64,000 bases of DNA, taken from contig NZ_JAKSYI010000096.1 of the NCBI RefSeq assembly GCF_022829285.1, positions 62,001-126,000 on the forward strand, in the 5' to 3' direction. The position numbers and the translations under genes were made by a program. How positions within the stretch are numbered: the stretch's first letter is position 1; every line of letters starts with the position of its first letter. The notes below the pieces were generated by a model. That model saw only the letters and a program-made list of their open reading frames with translations, ran no database searches and had not been told where the DNA came from. Below, piece by piece: positions 46,204 to 55,303 of this stretch. The DNA is from Methylobacterium sp. J-078 (GTDB lineage Bacteria; Pseudomonadota; Alphaproteobacteria; Rhizobiales; Beijerinckiaceae).

Positions 46204-47910
46204 ATGACCCAGGTGTTGGCGGTGGTGGGAGGTGGGGATCAGGGCCTGCACGCGGTGCTGGCCGGGGCGGCCCTGCGCAAGGCGGCCGAGCGGCGCCGGC
46301 AGGCTGTCGAGGTGGAACTGCGCGGCAAGGGCGTCGGCGGGAACCCGCTCAGCGCCAGCGCGATCCAGGGGGCCGAGGCGGTGCTGCTCATCGGCGAGGG
46401 CGATCTCGGCGAGGGCCGGTTCGGGGCGATGCGCCGGGCCCGCATCCGGATCGAGGACGTGCTCACCGACGCGCAGGCGGTGCTGGACCGCGTCCTCTCC
46501 GGGGATGCCCCGACCCCGGTCGCCGCGAGCATTCCGAAAAAAATCGTCGCCGTCACCTCCTGTCCCACCGGCATCGCCCACACCTTCATGGCGGCCGAGG
46601 GCCTTCAGGCGGCGGCCGAGGCCCTGGGCCATCCGATCCGCGTGGAGACGCAAGGCTCGGTCGGTGCTCGCGACGCCCTCACGCCGGAGGAGATCGCGGC
46701 GGCCGACCTCGTGCTGATCGCCGCCGATACGGGCGTGGACCGGGCGCGTTTTGCCGGCAAAAAGCTCTATGCCACCACCACCAAGGCGGCGATCCGGGAC
46801 GGCAAGGGCCTGATCGCCACCGCCTTCGCGGAGGCCCAGGTCCACGGGGGCGAAGCCGTCGCCAAGGGACCGGCCCGCCCGGCCGCCGCCGAGACGAAGG
46901 CCGGCGCCTACAAGCACCTGATGACCGGCGTCTCGTTCATGCTGCCCTTCGTGGTGGCGGGCGGGCTCCTCATCGCGCTCGCCTTCGCCTTCGGGGGCAT
47001 CGACGCAATGAAGCCCGAGAATGCCGGAACCCTCGGCTTCGCGCTGGGCGAGATCGGCGCCAAGGCGGCCTTCGCGCTGATCGTGCCGGCGCTCGCCGGC
47101 TACATCGCCTATTCCATCGCCGACCGGCCCGGCATCGCGCCCGGCATGATCGGCGGCATGCTGGCCGCCAACCTCCAGGCGGGCTTTCTCGGCGGCATCG
47201 CGGCCGGATTCATTGCCGGCTACGCGACGTCCTTCCTCAACAAGCACATCCGCCTCCACCGGAACCTGGAGGGGTTGAAGCCCGTCCTGATCCTGCCCCT
47301 GCTCGCCACCGCGATCACCGGGCTCCTGATGATCTACGTGGTCGGCGTACCGGTGGCGGCAATCTTGGCCGCGCTCACCGAGTGGCTGAAGGGCATGCAG
47401 GGCACCAGCGCGGTGCTCCTCGGCCTCGTCCTCGGCGGCATGATGGCGGTCGACATGGGTGGGCCCGTCAACAAGGCGGCCTATGCCTCCTCCGCCGCCC
47501 TGATCGCTTCCGGCATCACCGCCCCGATGGCGGCGGTGATGATCGGCGGCATGACGCCCCCGCTGGGCATCGCTCTCGCCACCCGCCTGTTCCCCGCCCG
47601 CTTCTCGAAGCCCGAGCGCGAGGCCGGCGGCGCGGCGGCGGTGCTGGGCGCGGCCTTCATCACGGAAGGGGCGATCCCGTTCGCGGCGGCCGATCCGCTC
47701 CGGGTCATCCCCGCGATGGTTGCGGGCTCCGCGCTCGCGGGCGCCATCGCCCTGAGCGTCGGCGTCGAGATCAAGGTGCCCCATGGTGGCCTGTTCATCC
47801 TGCCGATCCCCAACGCGGTGACGAACCTGCCCGGCGCGCTGATCGCCCTCGCCGTCGGCACCCTGGTGACGGGGCTGCTGGTCGGCCTCCTGAAGAAGCG
47901 GGCGGCCTGA
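46204..47910 (+). CDS. fruA: PTS fructose-specific EIIBC transporter
   Basis: 568 residues. A degenerate EIIB' domain without a Cys (about 1-95), an active EIIB (about 108-205, Cys120 in VTSCPTGIAHTFMAAEG) and the membrane EIIC (about 230-560; LMTGVSFMLPFVVAGGLLIA and MGGPVNKAAYASSAALI). It imports fructose as fructose-1-phosphate. AGGAGGAAGCC (46192-46202) precedes the ATG. The porin gene follows after 73 bp. Confidence 0.95.
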   Translation: MTQVLAVVGGGDQGLHAVLAGAALRKAAERRRQAVEVELRGKGVGGNPLSASAIQGAEAVLLIGEGDLGEGRFGAMRRARIRIEDVLTDAQAVLDRVLSGDAPTPVAASIPKKIVAVTSCPTGIAHTFMAAEGLQAAAEALGHPIRVETQGSVGARDALTPEEIAAADLVLIAADTGVDRARFAGKKLYATTTKAAIRDGKGLIATAFAEAQVHGGEAVAKGPARPAAAETKAGAYKHLMTGVSFMLPFVVAGGLLIALAFAFGGIDAMKPENAGTLGFALGEIGAKAAFALIVPALAGYIAYSIADRPGIAPGMIGGMLAANLQAGFLGGIAAGFIAGYATSFLNKHIRLHRNLEGLKPVLILPLLATAITGLLMIYVVGVPVAAILAALTEWLKGMQGTSAVLLGLVLGGMMAVDMGGPVNKAAYASSAALIASGITAPMAAVMIGGMTPPLGIALATRLFPARFSKPEREAGGAAAVLGAAFITEGAIPFAAADPLRVIPAMVAGSALAGAIALSVGVEIKVPHGGLFILPIPNAVTNLPGALIALAVGTLVTGLLVGLLKKRAA

Positions 47911-47983
47911 CCGCACCGACCACGACAGGCCCGGCGCCAAGACCGGGCACATCCACACGCCGAACGATGAGGGGAGACGAGAG

Positions 47984-49474
47984 ATGGGCAAGGGATGGAA
48001 GGCGGCCGCACTCGGCCTCGGACTGGCGACGATGGCCGCTGCGCCGGATGCGCGGGCGCAGGGGTTGGAGGCCGGGACCGGCCTCGGCGTGCCGGAGACG
48101 GTGCGGCGCCCCGCCCTGCAGCGGACCCGCGCCCGGCCGCCGCAGCCCGACGGCCAGGGCTTTTCGGGCGCCGACAGCGCGGCGGGGGCCGCCGACACCC
48201 TGGGCCAGAGCGCGACCCCGCCGACCCTGGCGGCCGGCACCTTCGACCTCGGCAACGGCCTGAGTTTCATCGCCAATTACACCGGGCAGGCGGCCGCCAA
48301 CCCCATCGGCGGCATTCGCCAGGGCGGCGCCTATGCGGGGCAGGTGTTCTTCGGCATCGACGCCGACCTGAACCGGCTGGCCGGCATCGCGGGCGGCGCC
48401 GTCCACGTCGCGGTGACGAACCGGCACGGCAACAGCCTGTCGGAGCGGTCCATCGGCAACAACACCTCCGTGCAGGAGATCTTCGGCGGCGGGCAGACGA
48501 CTCGCCTGACCCTGCTCAGCTACGAGCAGATGCTGTTCGACGACCGGCTGATCGTCGAGTTCGGCCGGCTGGTGGCCAACATCGCCTTCCTCAACTCGCC
48601 GATCTACTGCAACTTCCAATCCAACTCCGCCTGCGGCAACCCGACCTTCGTGTTCAAGACCTCGAACTTCACGTTCTGGCCGGTCTCGAGCTGGGGCGCG
48701 CACGCCAAGGCCTGGCTCACCGACCGGGTGTTCTTCCACGCGGGCGTCTACGAGGTGAACCCGCGCCACCAGCAACCCGGCGACAACGGCCTCGACTTCT
48801 CGACGCGGGGCGCCACCGGCGCGATCCTGCCGTTCGAACTCGGCTACTCCACCACCTTCGCCAACGATCCCCTGCCCCGGAATTACGGCATCGGCGGCTG
48901 GTACGACGCCTCCGACTATGCCGATCCGGTCCGCGACGTCACCGGGCAGCGCTCGGTGCTCACCGGCCTCGACCCCGCCACCCGGTTCGGGCGCTCCGGG
49001 ATCTATGCCCGCTTCGACCAGATGGTTTGGCGGCCCGACCCCGCCGGCATCCAGGGCCTGACCCTGTTCGGCGTCGCCATGGCGGGCACCTCGGGGCGCT
49101 TGGTGGAGGATTACTTCCTGGAGATCGGCGCGCTCCAGACCGGCACCTTCGCGGGCCGGCCCTTCGACACGCTGGGCTTCGTCATCAACACCCAGAAGTT
49201 TTCGCCGCTCGCGCTCTCCAACATCGTGCTGGCGCAGAACAGCCTCGGCGTCGATCGCACGATTCCGCGCCAGCAGATCATGATGGAGCTGAACTACGGC
49301 ATCCAGGTCGCGCCCTCGGTGCGGCTGACGCCGAACCTCCAGTACATCATCAACCCGGACCAGACCCGCTTCCCGTTCTACCGCAAGAACATTCCCGACG
49401 CCTTCGTGATCGGTGCCAAGCTCTCGGTGGACCTGTTCACCCTGGCGGGGCTCGCCCGGGGACCGGGGCAGTAG
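47984..49474 (+). CDS. OprB-family carbohydrate porin
   Basis: 496 residues. Signal peptide (KAAALGLGLATMAAAPDARAQG, likely cut after ARA), Pro-rich linker, then an outer-membrane beta barrel with OprB-type strands (FELGYSTTFANDPLPRNYGI, then GGWYDASDYADPV and LNYGIQVAPSVRLTPNLQYI). It should let fructose or similar sugars cross the outer membrane. It follows fruA in the operon. Its last 38 bp overlap the convergent bioD gene. Confidence 0.9.
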   Translation: MGKGWKAAALGLGLATMAAAPDARAQGLEAGTGLGVPETVRRPALQRTRARPPQPDGQGFSGADSAAGAADTLGQSATPPTLAAGTFDLGNGLSFIANYTGQAAANPIGGIRQGGAYAGQVFFGIDADLNRLAGIAGGAVHVAVTNRHGNSLSERSIGNNTSVQEIFGGGQTTRLTLLSYEQMLFDDRLIVEFGRLVANIAFLNSPIYCNFQSNSACGNPTFVFKTSNFTFWPVSSWGAHAKAWLTDRVFFHAGVYEVNPRHQQPGDNGLDFSTRGATGAILPFELGYSTTFANDPLPRNYGIGGWYDASDYADPVRDVTGQRSVLTGLDPATRFGRSGIYARFDQMVWRPDPAGIQGLTLFGVAMAGTSGRLVEDYFLEIGALQTGTFAGRPFDTLGFVINTQKFSPLALSNIVLAQNSLGVDRTIPRQQIMMELNYGIQVAPSVRLTPNLQYIINPDQTRFPFYRKNIPDAFVIGAKLSVDLFTLAGLARGPGQ

Positions 49475-50165
49475 CGTCGGGCCCGCCGATCAGGTCGGCG
49501 AGGCCATCCGGGCAGGCGCCGTCGCGGGGAACGATGTGGGTCGCCACGGCGCCGTGGCGGGCGATGGCCCCGGCGACGAAATCGGGCGGCGTCGGGGCGT
49601 CGGGGCTCTCGCAGACGATCGCGGCGCGGAGCGGTACGCCGTGCGCCCGCAGGGTCTCGATCGCCGTCAGCGCGTGGCTGATGGCGCCGAGATAGGAGCC
49701 CGAGACGAGGAGGGCCGGGAGGTCGAGGGCCTTGAGCCAGTCGAGGCCGGTGGCCTCCGGGGTGACCGGGCTCATCAGGCCGCCGACGCCCTCGATCAGC
49801 AGGGTGCCACCGGGCGGCGTCGCCCGAATCGCGTCGCGGCACCAGCCGACGAGATCGGCCAAGGCCAGCGCCCGCCCCTCGCGGGCGGCGGCGAGATCGG
49901 GGCTGAGCGGCGCCGCGAAGCGCCAGGGCGAGCAGGCCGCGACCGTCGCGGGCGTGACGGCCAGGCCCTGGGCGGCCAGGAGCCGGGCCGTGTCGCTCGC
50001 CGCGAAGTCGGAATCGTCGAGGGCGGGCACGCCGCTCGCGAGCGGCTTGAGGGTGCGCACGGGACGACCCGCCGCCCGCAGCCGCCGCGTCAGCGCGGCG
50101 GTGACGTAGGTCTTGCCGATCTCGGTGCCGGCGCCGGCGATGAAGACGGCGCGGGGGTGGCTCAC
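49437..50165 (-). CDS. bioD: ATP-dependent dethiobiotin synthetase
   Basis: 242 residues, P-loop FIAGAGTEIGKTYVTAALTR, then TLKPLASG (substrate Lys), LIEGVGGLMSPV. It closes the ureido ring of dethiobiotin in biotin synthesis. It starts at a GTG (50165) that overlaps the fpr stop in GTGA, so fpr and bioD are translationally coupled. The 3' end overlaps the oprB gene by 38 bp. No other bio gene is in the window. Confidence 0.9.
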   Translation of the reverse strand: MSHPRAVFIAGAGTEIGKTYVTAALTRRLRAAGRPVRTLKPLASGVPALDDSDFAASDTARLLAAQGLAVTPATVAACSPWRFAAPLSPDLAAAREGRALALADLVGWCRDAIRATPPGGTLLIEGVGGLMSPVTPEATGLDWLKALDLPALLVSGSYLGAISHALTAIETLRAHGVPLRAAIVCESPDAPTPPDFVAGAIARHGAVATHIVPRDGACPDGLADLIGGPDATAPVPGRAPPG

Positions 50166-50935
50166 TTCTCGACGAACGCCTTCTCGATGACGTAGTGGCC
50201 GGCCTCGCCGTGGTTGCCCTCCTCGTAGCCGCCATCGGTGAGGAGCATGCGCGTGTCGCGGATCATGTCGGGCGAGCCGCAGAGCATGAAGCGGTCGTTC
50301 TCGATGGACATCGGCGGCAGACCGATATCCTCGAACAGCTTGCCGGAGGTCATCAGGTCGGTGATGCGGCCGCGGTTGCGGAAGGGCTCGCGCGTGACGG
50401 TGGGATAGTAGATCAGGCCGGCGCTGATGACCTCGCCGAGGAACTCGTGGTTCGGCAGGTCCTGCGTGATGGTCTCACCATAGGCGAGTTCCTGCACCTG
50501 CCGGCAGCCGTGGACGAGCACGACCTTCTCGAAGCGCTCGTAGGTCTCCGGGTCCTTGATGATCGACATGAAGGGGGCGAGCCCCGTGCCGGTGCCGAGG
50601 AGGTAGAGGTGCTTGCCCGGCATCAGGTTGTCGAGCACCAGGGTACCGGTGGGCTTCTTGCCGACGATGATCGGGTCGCCGACCTTGAGGTGCTGCAGCT
50701 TCGACGTGAGCGGGCCGTTCGGCACCTTGATCGAGAAGAACTCCAGCTCCTCCTCGTAATTGGCCGAGACGACGCTGTAGGCGCGCAGCAGCGGGCGGCC
50801 CTCGACTTCCAGGCCCATCATCACGAATTCGCCGTTGCGGAAGCGGAAGGCGGGGTCACGCGTGGTGCGGAAGGAGAACAACGTGTCCGTCCAGTGGTGG
50901 ACGCTCAGCACACGCTCCTCGTTGAACTTGCTCAT
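50162..50935 (-). CDS. fpr: Ferredoxin--NADP reductase
   Basis: 257 residues, Fpr type. FAD site LLRAYSVVSANYEEELEFFS (RxYS motif), NADP pyrophosphate loop YLLGTGTGLAPFMSIIKDP and the C-terminal end with VIEKAFVEK typical of bacterial FPRs. It shuttles electrons between NADPH and ferredoxin or flavodoxin. The ATG at 50935 (MSKFNEERV) matches the family start; the frame upstream to 51058 has no homology. 229 bp of untranslated sequence lie upstream, with TTGACG (about 51006-51011 on the complement) as a possible -35. Confidence 0.93.
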   Translation of the reverse strand: MSKFNEERVLSVHHWTDTLFSFRTTRDPAFRFRNGEFVMMGLEVEGRPLLRAYSVVSANYEEELEFFSIKVPNGPLTSKLQHLKVGDPIIVGKKPTGTLVLDNLMPGKHLYLLGTGTGLAPFMSIIKDPETYERFEKVVLVHGCRQVQELAYGETITQDLPNHEFLGEVISAGLIYYPTVTREPFRNRGRITDLMTSGKLFEDIGLPPMSIENDRFMLCGSPDMIRDTRMLLTDGGYEEGNHGEAGHYVIEKAFVEK

Positions 50936-51164
50936 CGACGGTCCGTCTCGACTCTCGCTCGAATCTCGAAGCTTTGCCCGGGGTCTTCTCGCACCTGCGG
51001 TAGGCCCGTCAAGGCACATGACAACGCACCCGTCCTGCATCGCGCTCAAGCCTCGCACACGGGGCGCCGCCGTGTCGTGACGGGCACTCCGGTCTGTTCG
51101 TGCGAAGAGCCTCCCTCCACGGAGATCCGACGCCGGACGAGGACCCGATCGCCCGCGCGCGGGA

Positions 51165-52100
51165 TCAGAGGGGCTTCAGCCCCGCCTCGATCTCGGCTCG
51201 ACGGCCTTCCAGGAACGGCGGCAAGGCGAGGCGCTCGCCGAGGGTTTCCATCGGTTCGTCGGTGGCAAAGCCCGGCCCGTCCGTGGCGATCTCGAACAGG
51301 ATGCCGTTGGGCTCGCGGAAGTAGAGGCTGCGGAAATAGTAGCGGTCCACCGGCCCGCTGGAGGGCACACGGCGCTGTTTCAGGCGGTCCGCCCAGGCGT
51401 CGTAATCGGCATCCGGAATCCGGAAGGCGACGTGGTGCACGGCGCCCGCGCCCTGGCGGGCCGGCGCCAGCTTCGGCTCGGCCACGAGATGGATTTCGGC
51501 CGCAGGACCGCCCGCCCCCATGCGGTAGACCCGGACCTCGCCCTCGGGCAGTTCGTAATCCCGGTCATGGCTCATGCCGAGCACCTCGGTGAGGACGGCC
51601 TCCGTGCGCGCGATCTGTGCCACGCTGAGTCGGATCGGGCCGAGGCCACGGATCTGGTGCTCGGCCGGCACGGGGCTCTGCGCCCAGGGATGGGCTTCGC
51701 CCGCCCCGCCATCGTCCACCAGCATCAGGCGCTGGCCCTCGCCGTCCTCGAAATCGAGGGTGAGACGGCCGTCCCGCTCCACCGGCACGGCGTGGGTGAC
51801 CCCCTGCCGGGCCAGGTGCTCGCGCCACCAGTCGATCGCCGCCGGCCCGGCGACACGCAGGGCCGTGCGGCTGATGCTGTTGGTCCCGCGCCGCTCCTGC
51901 GGTGCGGGCCAGTCGAAGAAGGTGATGTCGGTGCCGGGCGAGGCGAGGCCGTCGGCGTAGAACAGGTGGTAGGCCGAGACGTCGTCCTGGTTCACCGTCT
52001 TCTTCACCAGCCGCAGGCCGAGGACGCGCGTGTAGAAGGCTAGGTTGTCGGCGGCCTGTGCGGTGATGGCGGTGAGGTGGTGGATTCCGGTGAGCTGCAT
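51165..52100 (-). CDS. VOC-family ring-cleaving dioxygenase-like protein
   Basis: 311 residues with two VOC modules (about 1-145 and 150-300). Family signs are [20 protein letters not shown] with His at residue 8, [20 protein letters not shown] with a second His, and [19 protein letters not shown] with Glu, in the metal-ligand positions of the MhqO/LinE-type extradiol dioxygenases. It probably acts on hydroquinone-like or catechol-like compounds, perhaps in detoxification; no partner genes are near. A minus-strand gene upstream of fpr. Confidence 0.83.
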   Translation of the reverse strand: MQLTGIHHLTAITAQAADNLAFYTRVLGLRLVKKTVNQDDVSAYHLFYADGLASPGTDITFFDWPAPQERRGTNSISRTALRVAGPAAIDWWREHLARQGVTHAVPVERDGRLTLDFEDGEGQRLMLVDDGGAGEAHPWAQSPVPAEHQIRGLGPIRLSVAQIARTEAVLTEVLGMSHDRDYELPEGEVRVYRMGAGGPAAEIHLVAEPKLAPARQGAGAVHHVAFRIPDADYDAWADRLKQRRVPSSGPVDRYYFRSLYFREPNGILFEIATDGPGFATDEPMETLGERLALPPFLEGRRAEIEAGLKPL

Positions 52101-52154
52101 CGTGCGTTCCTGGCTGGCCGCGCGCGGGTCCCCTCACATGGGTGGGAGGGGCCA

Positions 52155-52187
52155 TGAAAGCAAAACGGCCCCCGTGCGGGGGCCGTT
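52155..52187 (-). terminator. Rho-independent terminator after the HupE/UreJ gene
   Basis: A perfect 10-bp stem (AACGGCCCCC at 52164-52173 with GGGGGCCGTT at 52178-52187), 4-nt loop, and on the minus strand TTTTGCTTT immediately after. It lies 26 bp downstream of the stop at 52213. Confidence 0.8.
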
Positions 52188-52212
52188 CGGTGGGTCGGGG
52201 TGGCACCCGCCG

Positions 52213-52818
52213 TCAGAGCGCGGCGGTGAGGAGTCCGAGGCCCGCCACGGCGAGACCGGCGCCGGCGACGCGCAGGGCGGGCAGGCTGCGCGCGAGGCGC
52301 CCGGCGGAGAGGCCGAGCCCGAGACCCACCGCGTGCAGGAGCGCTGTGGCGCCGACGAAGCCGGCCCCGTAGGCGAGGCCGGAGACCGTCTCCGGCATCT
52401 CGGCGCCGTGGGCGTGACCGTGGAAGACCGCGAAGGCGCCGACCAGGAGCATGGCGGCGGCCACCGGCAGGGCGGGGCGTAGGGCCAGGGCCGCGCCGAG
52501 CACCACCACTGAGAGGGCGATGCCGATCTCCACGAAGGGCAGATCGATGCCGGCGACACCGAGACCGCCGCCGAGGACCATCATGCCGACGAAAGCCAGC
52601 GGCACGAGGAGGCGGGCGCGGCCGCCGATGCGGGCCGCGATGAGGCCCACCGCCACCATCGCCAGCACATGATCGAGCCCGCTCAGGGGATGCAGGAAGC
52701 CTTCCGTGAAGCCCGACGCGGCCTCGTGGCCCGGATGCGCGAGGGCGGGCGTCGCGACGAGAACCGACGTCGCCGCGAGGGCGACGCGGGCCGGCAGGGA
52801 GGCGAGGCGTGGTGTCAT
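52213..52818 (-). CDS. HupE/UreJ-family nickel/cobalt permease-like protein
   Basis: 201 residues. Signal-like N-terminus (LASLPARVALAATSVLVATP), then HPGHE and the conserved FLHPLSGLDHVLAM (His...AspHis metal motif), six hydrophobic segments and FHGHAHG. The family imports nickel or cobalt for hydrogenase, urease or cobalamin. No hydrogenase or urease genes are in view, so the cofactor is unknown. ATG 52818 is chosen (start just before the signal peptide). Followed by a strong terminator. Confidence 0.85.
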   Translation of the reverse strand: MTPRLASLPARVALAATSVLVATPALAHPGHEAASGFTEGFLHPLSGLDHVLAMVAVGLIAARIGGRARLLVPLAFVGMMVLGGGLGVAGIDLPFVEIGIALSVVVLGAALALRPALPVAAAMLLVGAFAVFHGHAHGAEMPETVSGLAYGAGFVGATALLHAVGLGLGLSAGRLARSLPALRVAGAGLAVAGLGLLTAAL

Positions 52819-52959
52819 CGACGGATCCCGGATCTGGAATGGGGGGCGACGGCCCCGCTCGCTGTAACTAGCAACCGCCATGCCCGTGTACAGCCCCCGG
52901 GGCCGCGGGGGACGCGGCTCCCGGAGATGCGGCGTCGGTGCCACCGGGCGCTCAGGCCC

Positions 52960-52988
52960 TGTTTCCCGTGAAATCTCTCCCGTGAAAT
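52960..52988. repeat. Pair of 11-bp direct repeats resembling degenerate parS half-sites
   Basis: CCCGTGAAATC occurs at 52965-52975 and at 52979-52989, 14 bp apart. The first sits in TGTTTCCCGTGAAATC, which matches 13 of 16 positions of the classical parS sequence. It lies in the 198-bp gap between the lipocalin-like and HupE genes. Confidence 0.35.
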
Positions 52989-53016
52989 CCCTTGCGCGCG
53001 ATCCCCGGGGCAACGC

Positions 53017-53514
53017 TCAATCCTTCGTGCGTTCGAAGGTGACGATGCTGCGGGTCTCCCCCTGGTCGGCCCAGTTCGGCATCACCCGCCAGGGGGTGAG
53101 GACCCGCAGGCGGTCGCCCTCGATGGCGAAGGTGCGGGTCTGCTCGGTGCCGACCCATTTCGGGTCCCAGGCGGCGTCGAGCTTGGCGGTCCACTGATCG
53201 CCCTTCAGGGTGACCTTGCCGGTGTAGGAGACGAGGGTCTTCATCAGGGCCGCGCGCTCGGCGTCGGTCTCGGCGGGCTTGCGCCCCTCCCCCGTGAGCA
53301 GGAAGAACACGCGCTCGTCCGGCGTGAAATAGGCAAAACCCGTGGGGTGGTCGCCCATCACCGGCTGCTTCCTGCCGTCGGCGCGGACCTCGACCTCGTA
53401 GGAAACCAGCTTCCAGAGGCCCTTCAGGGCCGCCGGGGTCTCGGCCCGGGCCGGGCCGGCGAGCAGGCCGGCCGCGGCGAGGCCGGCAAGGATCATCGTC
53501 GTGCGTGTCCGCAT
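53017..53514 (-). CDS. Exported lipocalin-like domain protein
   Basis: 165 residues from the ATG at 53514, which follows GGAGAGA. A Sec signal (TTMILAGLAAAGLLAGPARA, likely cut after ARA) precedes a domain with GLWKLVSYEVEV, FAYFTPDERVFFLLTGEGRK and GTEQTRTFAIEGDRLRVLTP, the pattern of lipocalin-like (Lipocalin_5) proteins. It is likely periplasmic; ligand unknown. It is minus strand, upstream of HupE, and its 3' gap holds a direct repeat pair. Confidence 0.78.
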   Translation of the reverse strand: MRTRTTMILAGLAAAGLLAGPARAETPAALKGLWKLVSYEVEVRADGRKQPVMGDHPTGFAYFTPDERVFFLLTGEGRKPAETDAERAALMKTLVSYTGKVTLKGDQWTAKLDAAWDPKWVGTEQTRTFAIEGDRLRVLTPWRVMPNWADQGETRSIVTFERTKD

Positions 53515-53682
53515 GGATCGCGTCTCTCCCTGAAGGTGCGGACCCTGGGGATGCTTGGTGCACCGCCACCCGTCCGTCTCGGGACGGGTCCGCCCGCCGA
53601 TGAAGCTCGGCCCTCCCGGCATAGAGCGTTTCGGGGGCCGGGGGAGCCGGACCGGCGTCCGGAAGCGGGCATTCGAACGACA

Positions 53683-53716
53683 GAGAGGCGGTTCCGTCTC
53701 ACCGGAACCGCCTCTC
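53683..53716 (-). terminator. Terminator-like hairpin after gltL
   Basis: GAGAGGCGGTTCCG (53683-53696) and its perfect complement (53703-53716) form a 14-bp stem with a 6-nt loop, 49 bp downstream of the gltL stop. Only a short T-rich stretch (TGTCGTTCG) follows, so it may also be a 3' protective hairpin. Confidence 0.6.
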
Positions 53717-53764
53717 CCGCGCCGACGCGACCGTGGTTTCGCCGCGCGGATCAGCGCGCGCGGA

Positions 53765-54541
53765 TCAATGGACCAGGATCTTGGACAGGAAGTTCTGCGC
53801 GCGCTCGGAGCGGGCGTTGGCGAAGAAGTCCTCCTTGGTGGCGTCCTCGACGATCTCGCCCTTGTCCATGAAGATCACCCGGTTGGCGACCTTGCGGGCA
53901 AAGCCCATCTCGTGGGTCACGCACATCATGGTCATGCCCTCGCGGGCGAGCTGCACCATGACGTCGAGCACCTCGCCGACCATCTCGGGGTCGAGGGCCG
54001 AGGTCGGCTCGTCGAACAGCATCACGACGGGGTTCATGGCCAGCGCCCGGGCGATGGCCACGCGCTGCTGCTGTCCGCCGGAGAGCTGGCCCGGGAACTT
54101 CTTGGCGTGCGCCGAGAGGCCGACCCGGTCGAGGAGCGACAGGCCGGTCTTGAGGGCGCTGCCCTCGTCGCGCTTGAGCACCTTCCTCTGAGCCAGGGTC
54201 AGGTTCTCCGTGATGGAGAGGTGCGGGAACAGCTCGAAGTGCTGGAACACCATGCCGACCCGGGCGCGCAGCTTCGGCAGGTTGGTCTTCTTGTCGTGCA
54301 CGGGCGTGCCGTCGACGACGATCTCGCCCTTCTGGAAGGGCTCGAGGGCGTTGACGGTCTTGATCAGGGTGGACTTGCCCGACCCCGACGGCCCGCACAC
54401 CACCACCACCTCGCCCTTGTTCACGGTGGTGGTGCAGTCGGTGAGGACCTGGAAGTCGCCGTACCATTTGCTGACGGACTTCATCGTGATCATCGGACCC
54501 GTGGTCGCAAGGGCCGGCGCGGTGTTGAGAGACGTGCTCAT
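53765..54541 (-). CDS. gltL: Glutamate/aspartate-type ABC transporter ATP-binding protein
   Basis: 258 residues, polar amino-acid ABC ATPase. Walker [24 protein letters not shown] signature [19 protein letters not shown], Walker [17 protein letters not shown] and the H loop [13 protein letters not shown]. It couples ATP hydrolysis to uptake through GltJ and GltK. Third gene of the minus-strand gltJ-gltK-gltL operon. ATG 54541 is chosen; the 15-residue N-terminal extension before [14 protein letters not shown] could be trimmed to an ATG at 54493. Confidence 0.92.
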   Translation of the reverse strand: MSTSLNTAPALATTGPMITMKSVSKWYGDFQVLTDCTTTVNKGEVVVVCGPSGSGKSTLIKTVNALEPFQKGEIVVDGTPVHDKKTNLPKLRARVGMVFQHFELFPHLSITENLTLAQRKVLKRDEGSALKTGLSLLDRVGLSAHAKKFPGQLSGGQQQRVAIARALAMNPVVMLFDEPTSALDPEMVGEVLDVMVQLAREGMTMMCVTHEMGFARKVANRVIFMDKGEIVEDATKEDFFANARSERAQNFLSKILVH

Positions 54542-54567
54542 GGGCGAATCCTGTGGCTCGGGGGGCG

Positions 54568-55260
54568 TCAGCGAATGATGGCGATCTTCTTCTGGAGGCG
54601 GCGCACCGCCATCGAGGCCACGAAGCAGACCGCGAAGTAGACCACGGCCGCGAACAGGTACATTTCGACAAGGCGACCGTCGCGCTGGGCGATCTTCGAG
54701 GCAGCGCCGAGGAAGTCGGTGATCGAGAGCACGTAGACCAGCGAGGTGTCCTGGAACAGCACGATGGTCTGGGTCAGCAGGATCGGCGTCATGTTGCGGA
54801 AGACCTGGGGCAGGATCACGCTGCGCATGGATGCGAAGTAGGTCAGACCCAGCGCCGAGGCCGCCGCCGCCTGGCCCTTGGGGATCGACTGGATGCCCGC
54901 GCGCATGATCTCGGAAAAGTAGGCCGCCTCGAACAGCGTGAAGGTCACCAGCGACGAGGTGAAGGCGCCCACCGTCATCGGCCGGTCGGCCCCGGTCACC
55001 CACTGCCCGAGATAGGGCACCAGGAAGTAGAACCAGAAGATCACCAGCACGAGGGGCAGCGAGCGCATCAGGTTGACGTAGCCCTTGGCCACCAGCGGGA
55101 TCACCGGCAGGCTGGAGAGCCGCATCATCGCGATGAGCGTGCCGAGCACGATGCCGCCGATGGCCGCGAGCGCGGTCAGCGTCAGGGTGAAGCGCATGCC
55201 GTCCAGGAACAGGTACGGCAGCGCGGAGGTGATGACGGAGAAATCGAAATTCGAGAGCAT
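54568..55260 (-). CDS. gltK: Glutamate/aspartate-type ABC transporter permease GltK
   Basis: 230 residues with five to six membrane helices. The permease EAA-type loop reads [20 protein letters not shown], then [17 protein letters not shown], which docks the ATPase. HisM/GltK-type inner-membrane subunit. It lies 43 bp after gltJ and 26 bp before gltL. Confidence 0.92.
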   Translation of the reverse strand: MLSNFDFSVITSALPYLFLDGMRFTLTLTALAAIGGIVLGTLIAMMRLSSLPVIPLVAKGYVNLMRSLPLVLVIFWFYFLVPYLGQWVTGADRPMTVGAFTSSLVTFTLFEAAYFSEIMRAGIQSIPKGQAAAASALGLTYFASMRSVILPQVFRNMTPILLTQTIVLFQDTSLVYVLSITDFLGAASKIAQRDGRLVEMYLFAAVVYFAVCFVASMAVRRLQKKIAIIR

Positions 55261-55303
55261 CGTGGGCGATCCTTGATGGAGGAGGCGCGAGGGCTTCAGA
55301 CCC

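Noticed and set aside
52819..52950. Cobalamin or nickel riboswitch ahead of the HupE/UreJ gene
   Set aside because: I looked for conserved B12-box and related elements on the minus strand and saw none; only GC-rich sequence and a partial GTTGCTAGTTAC dyad.
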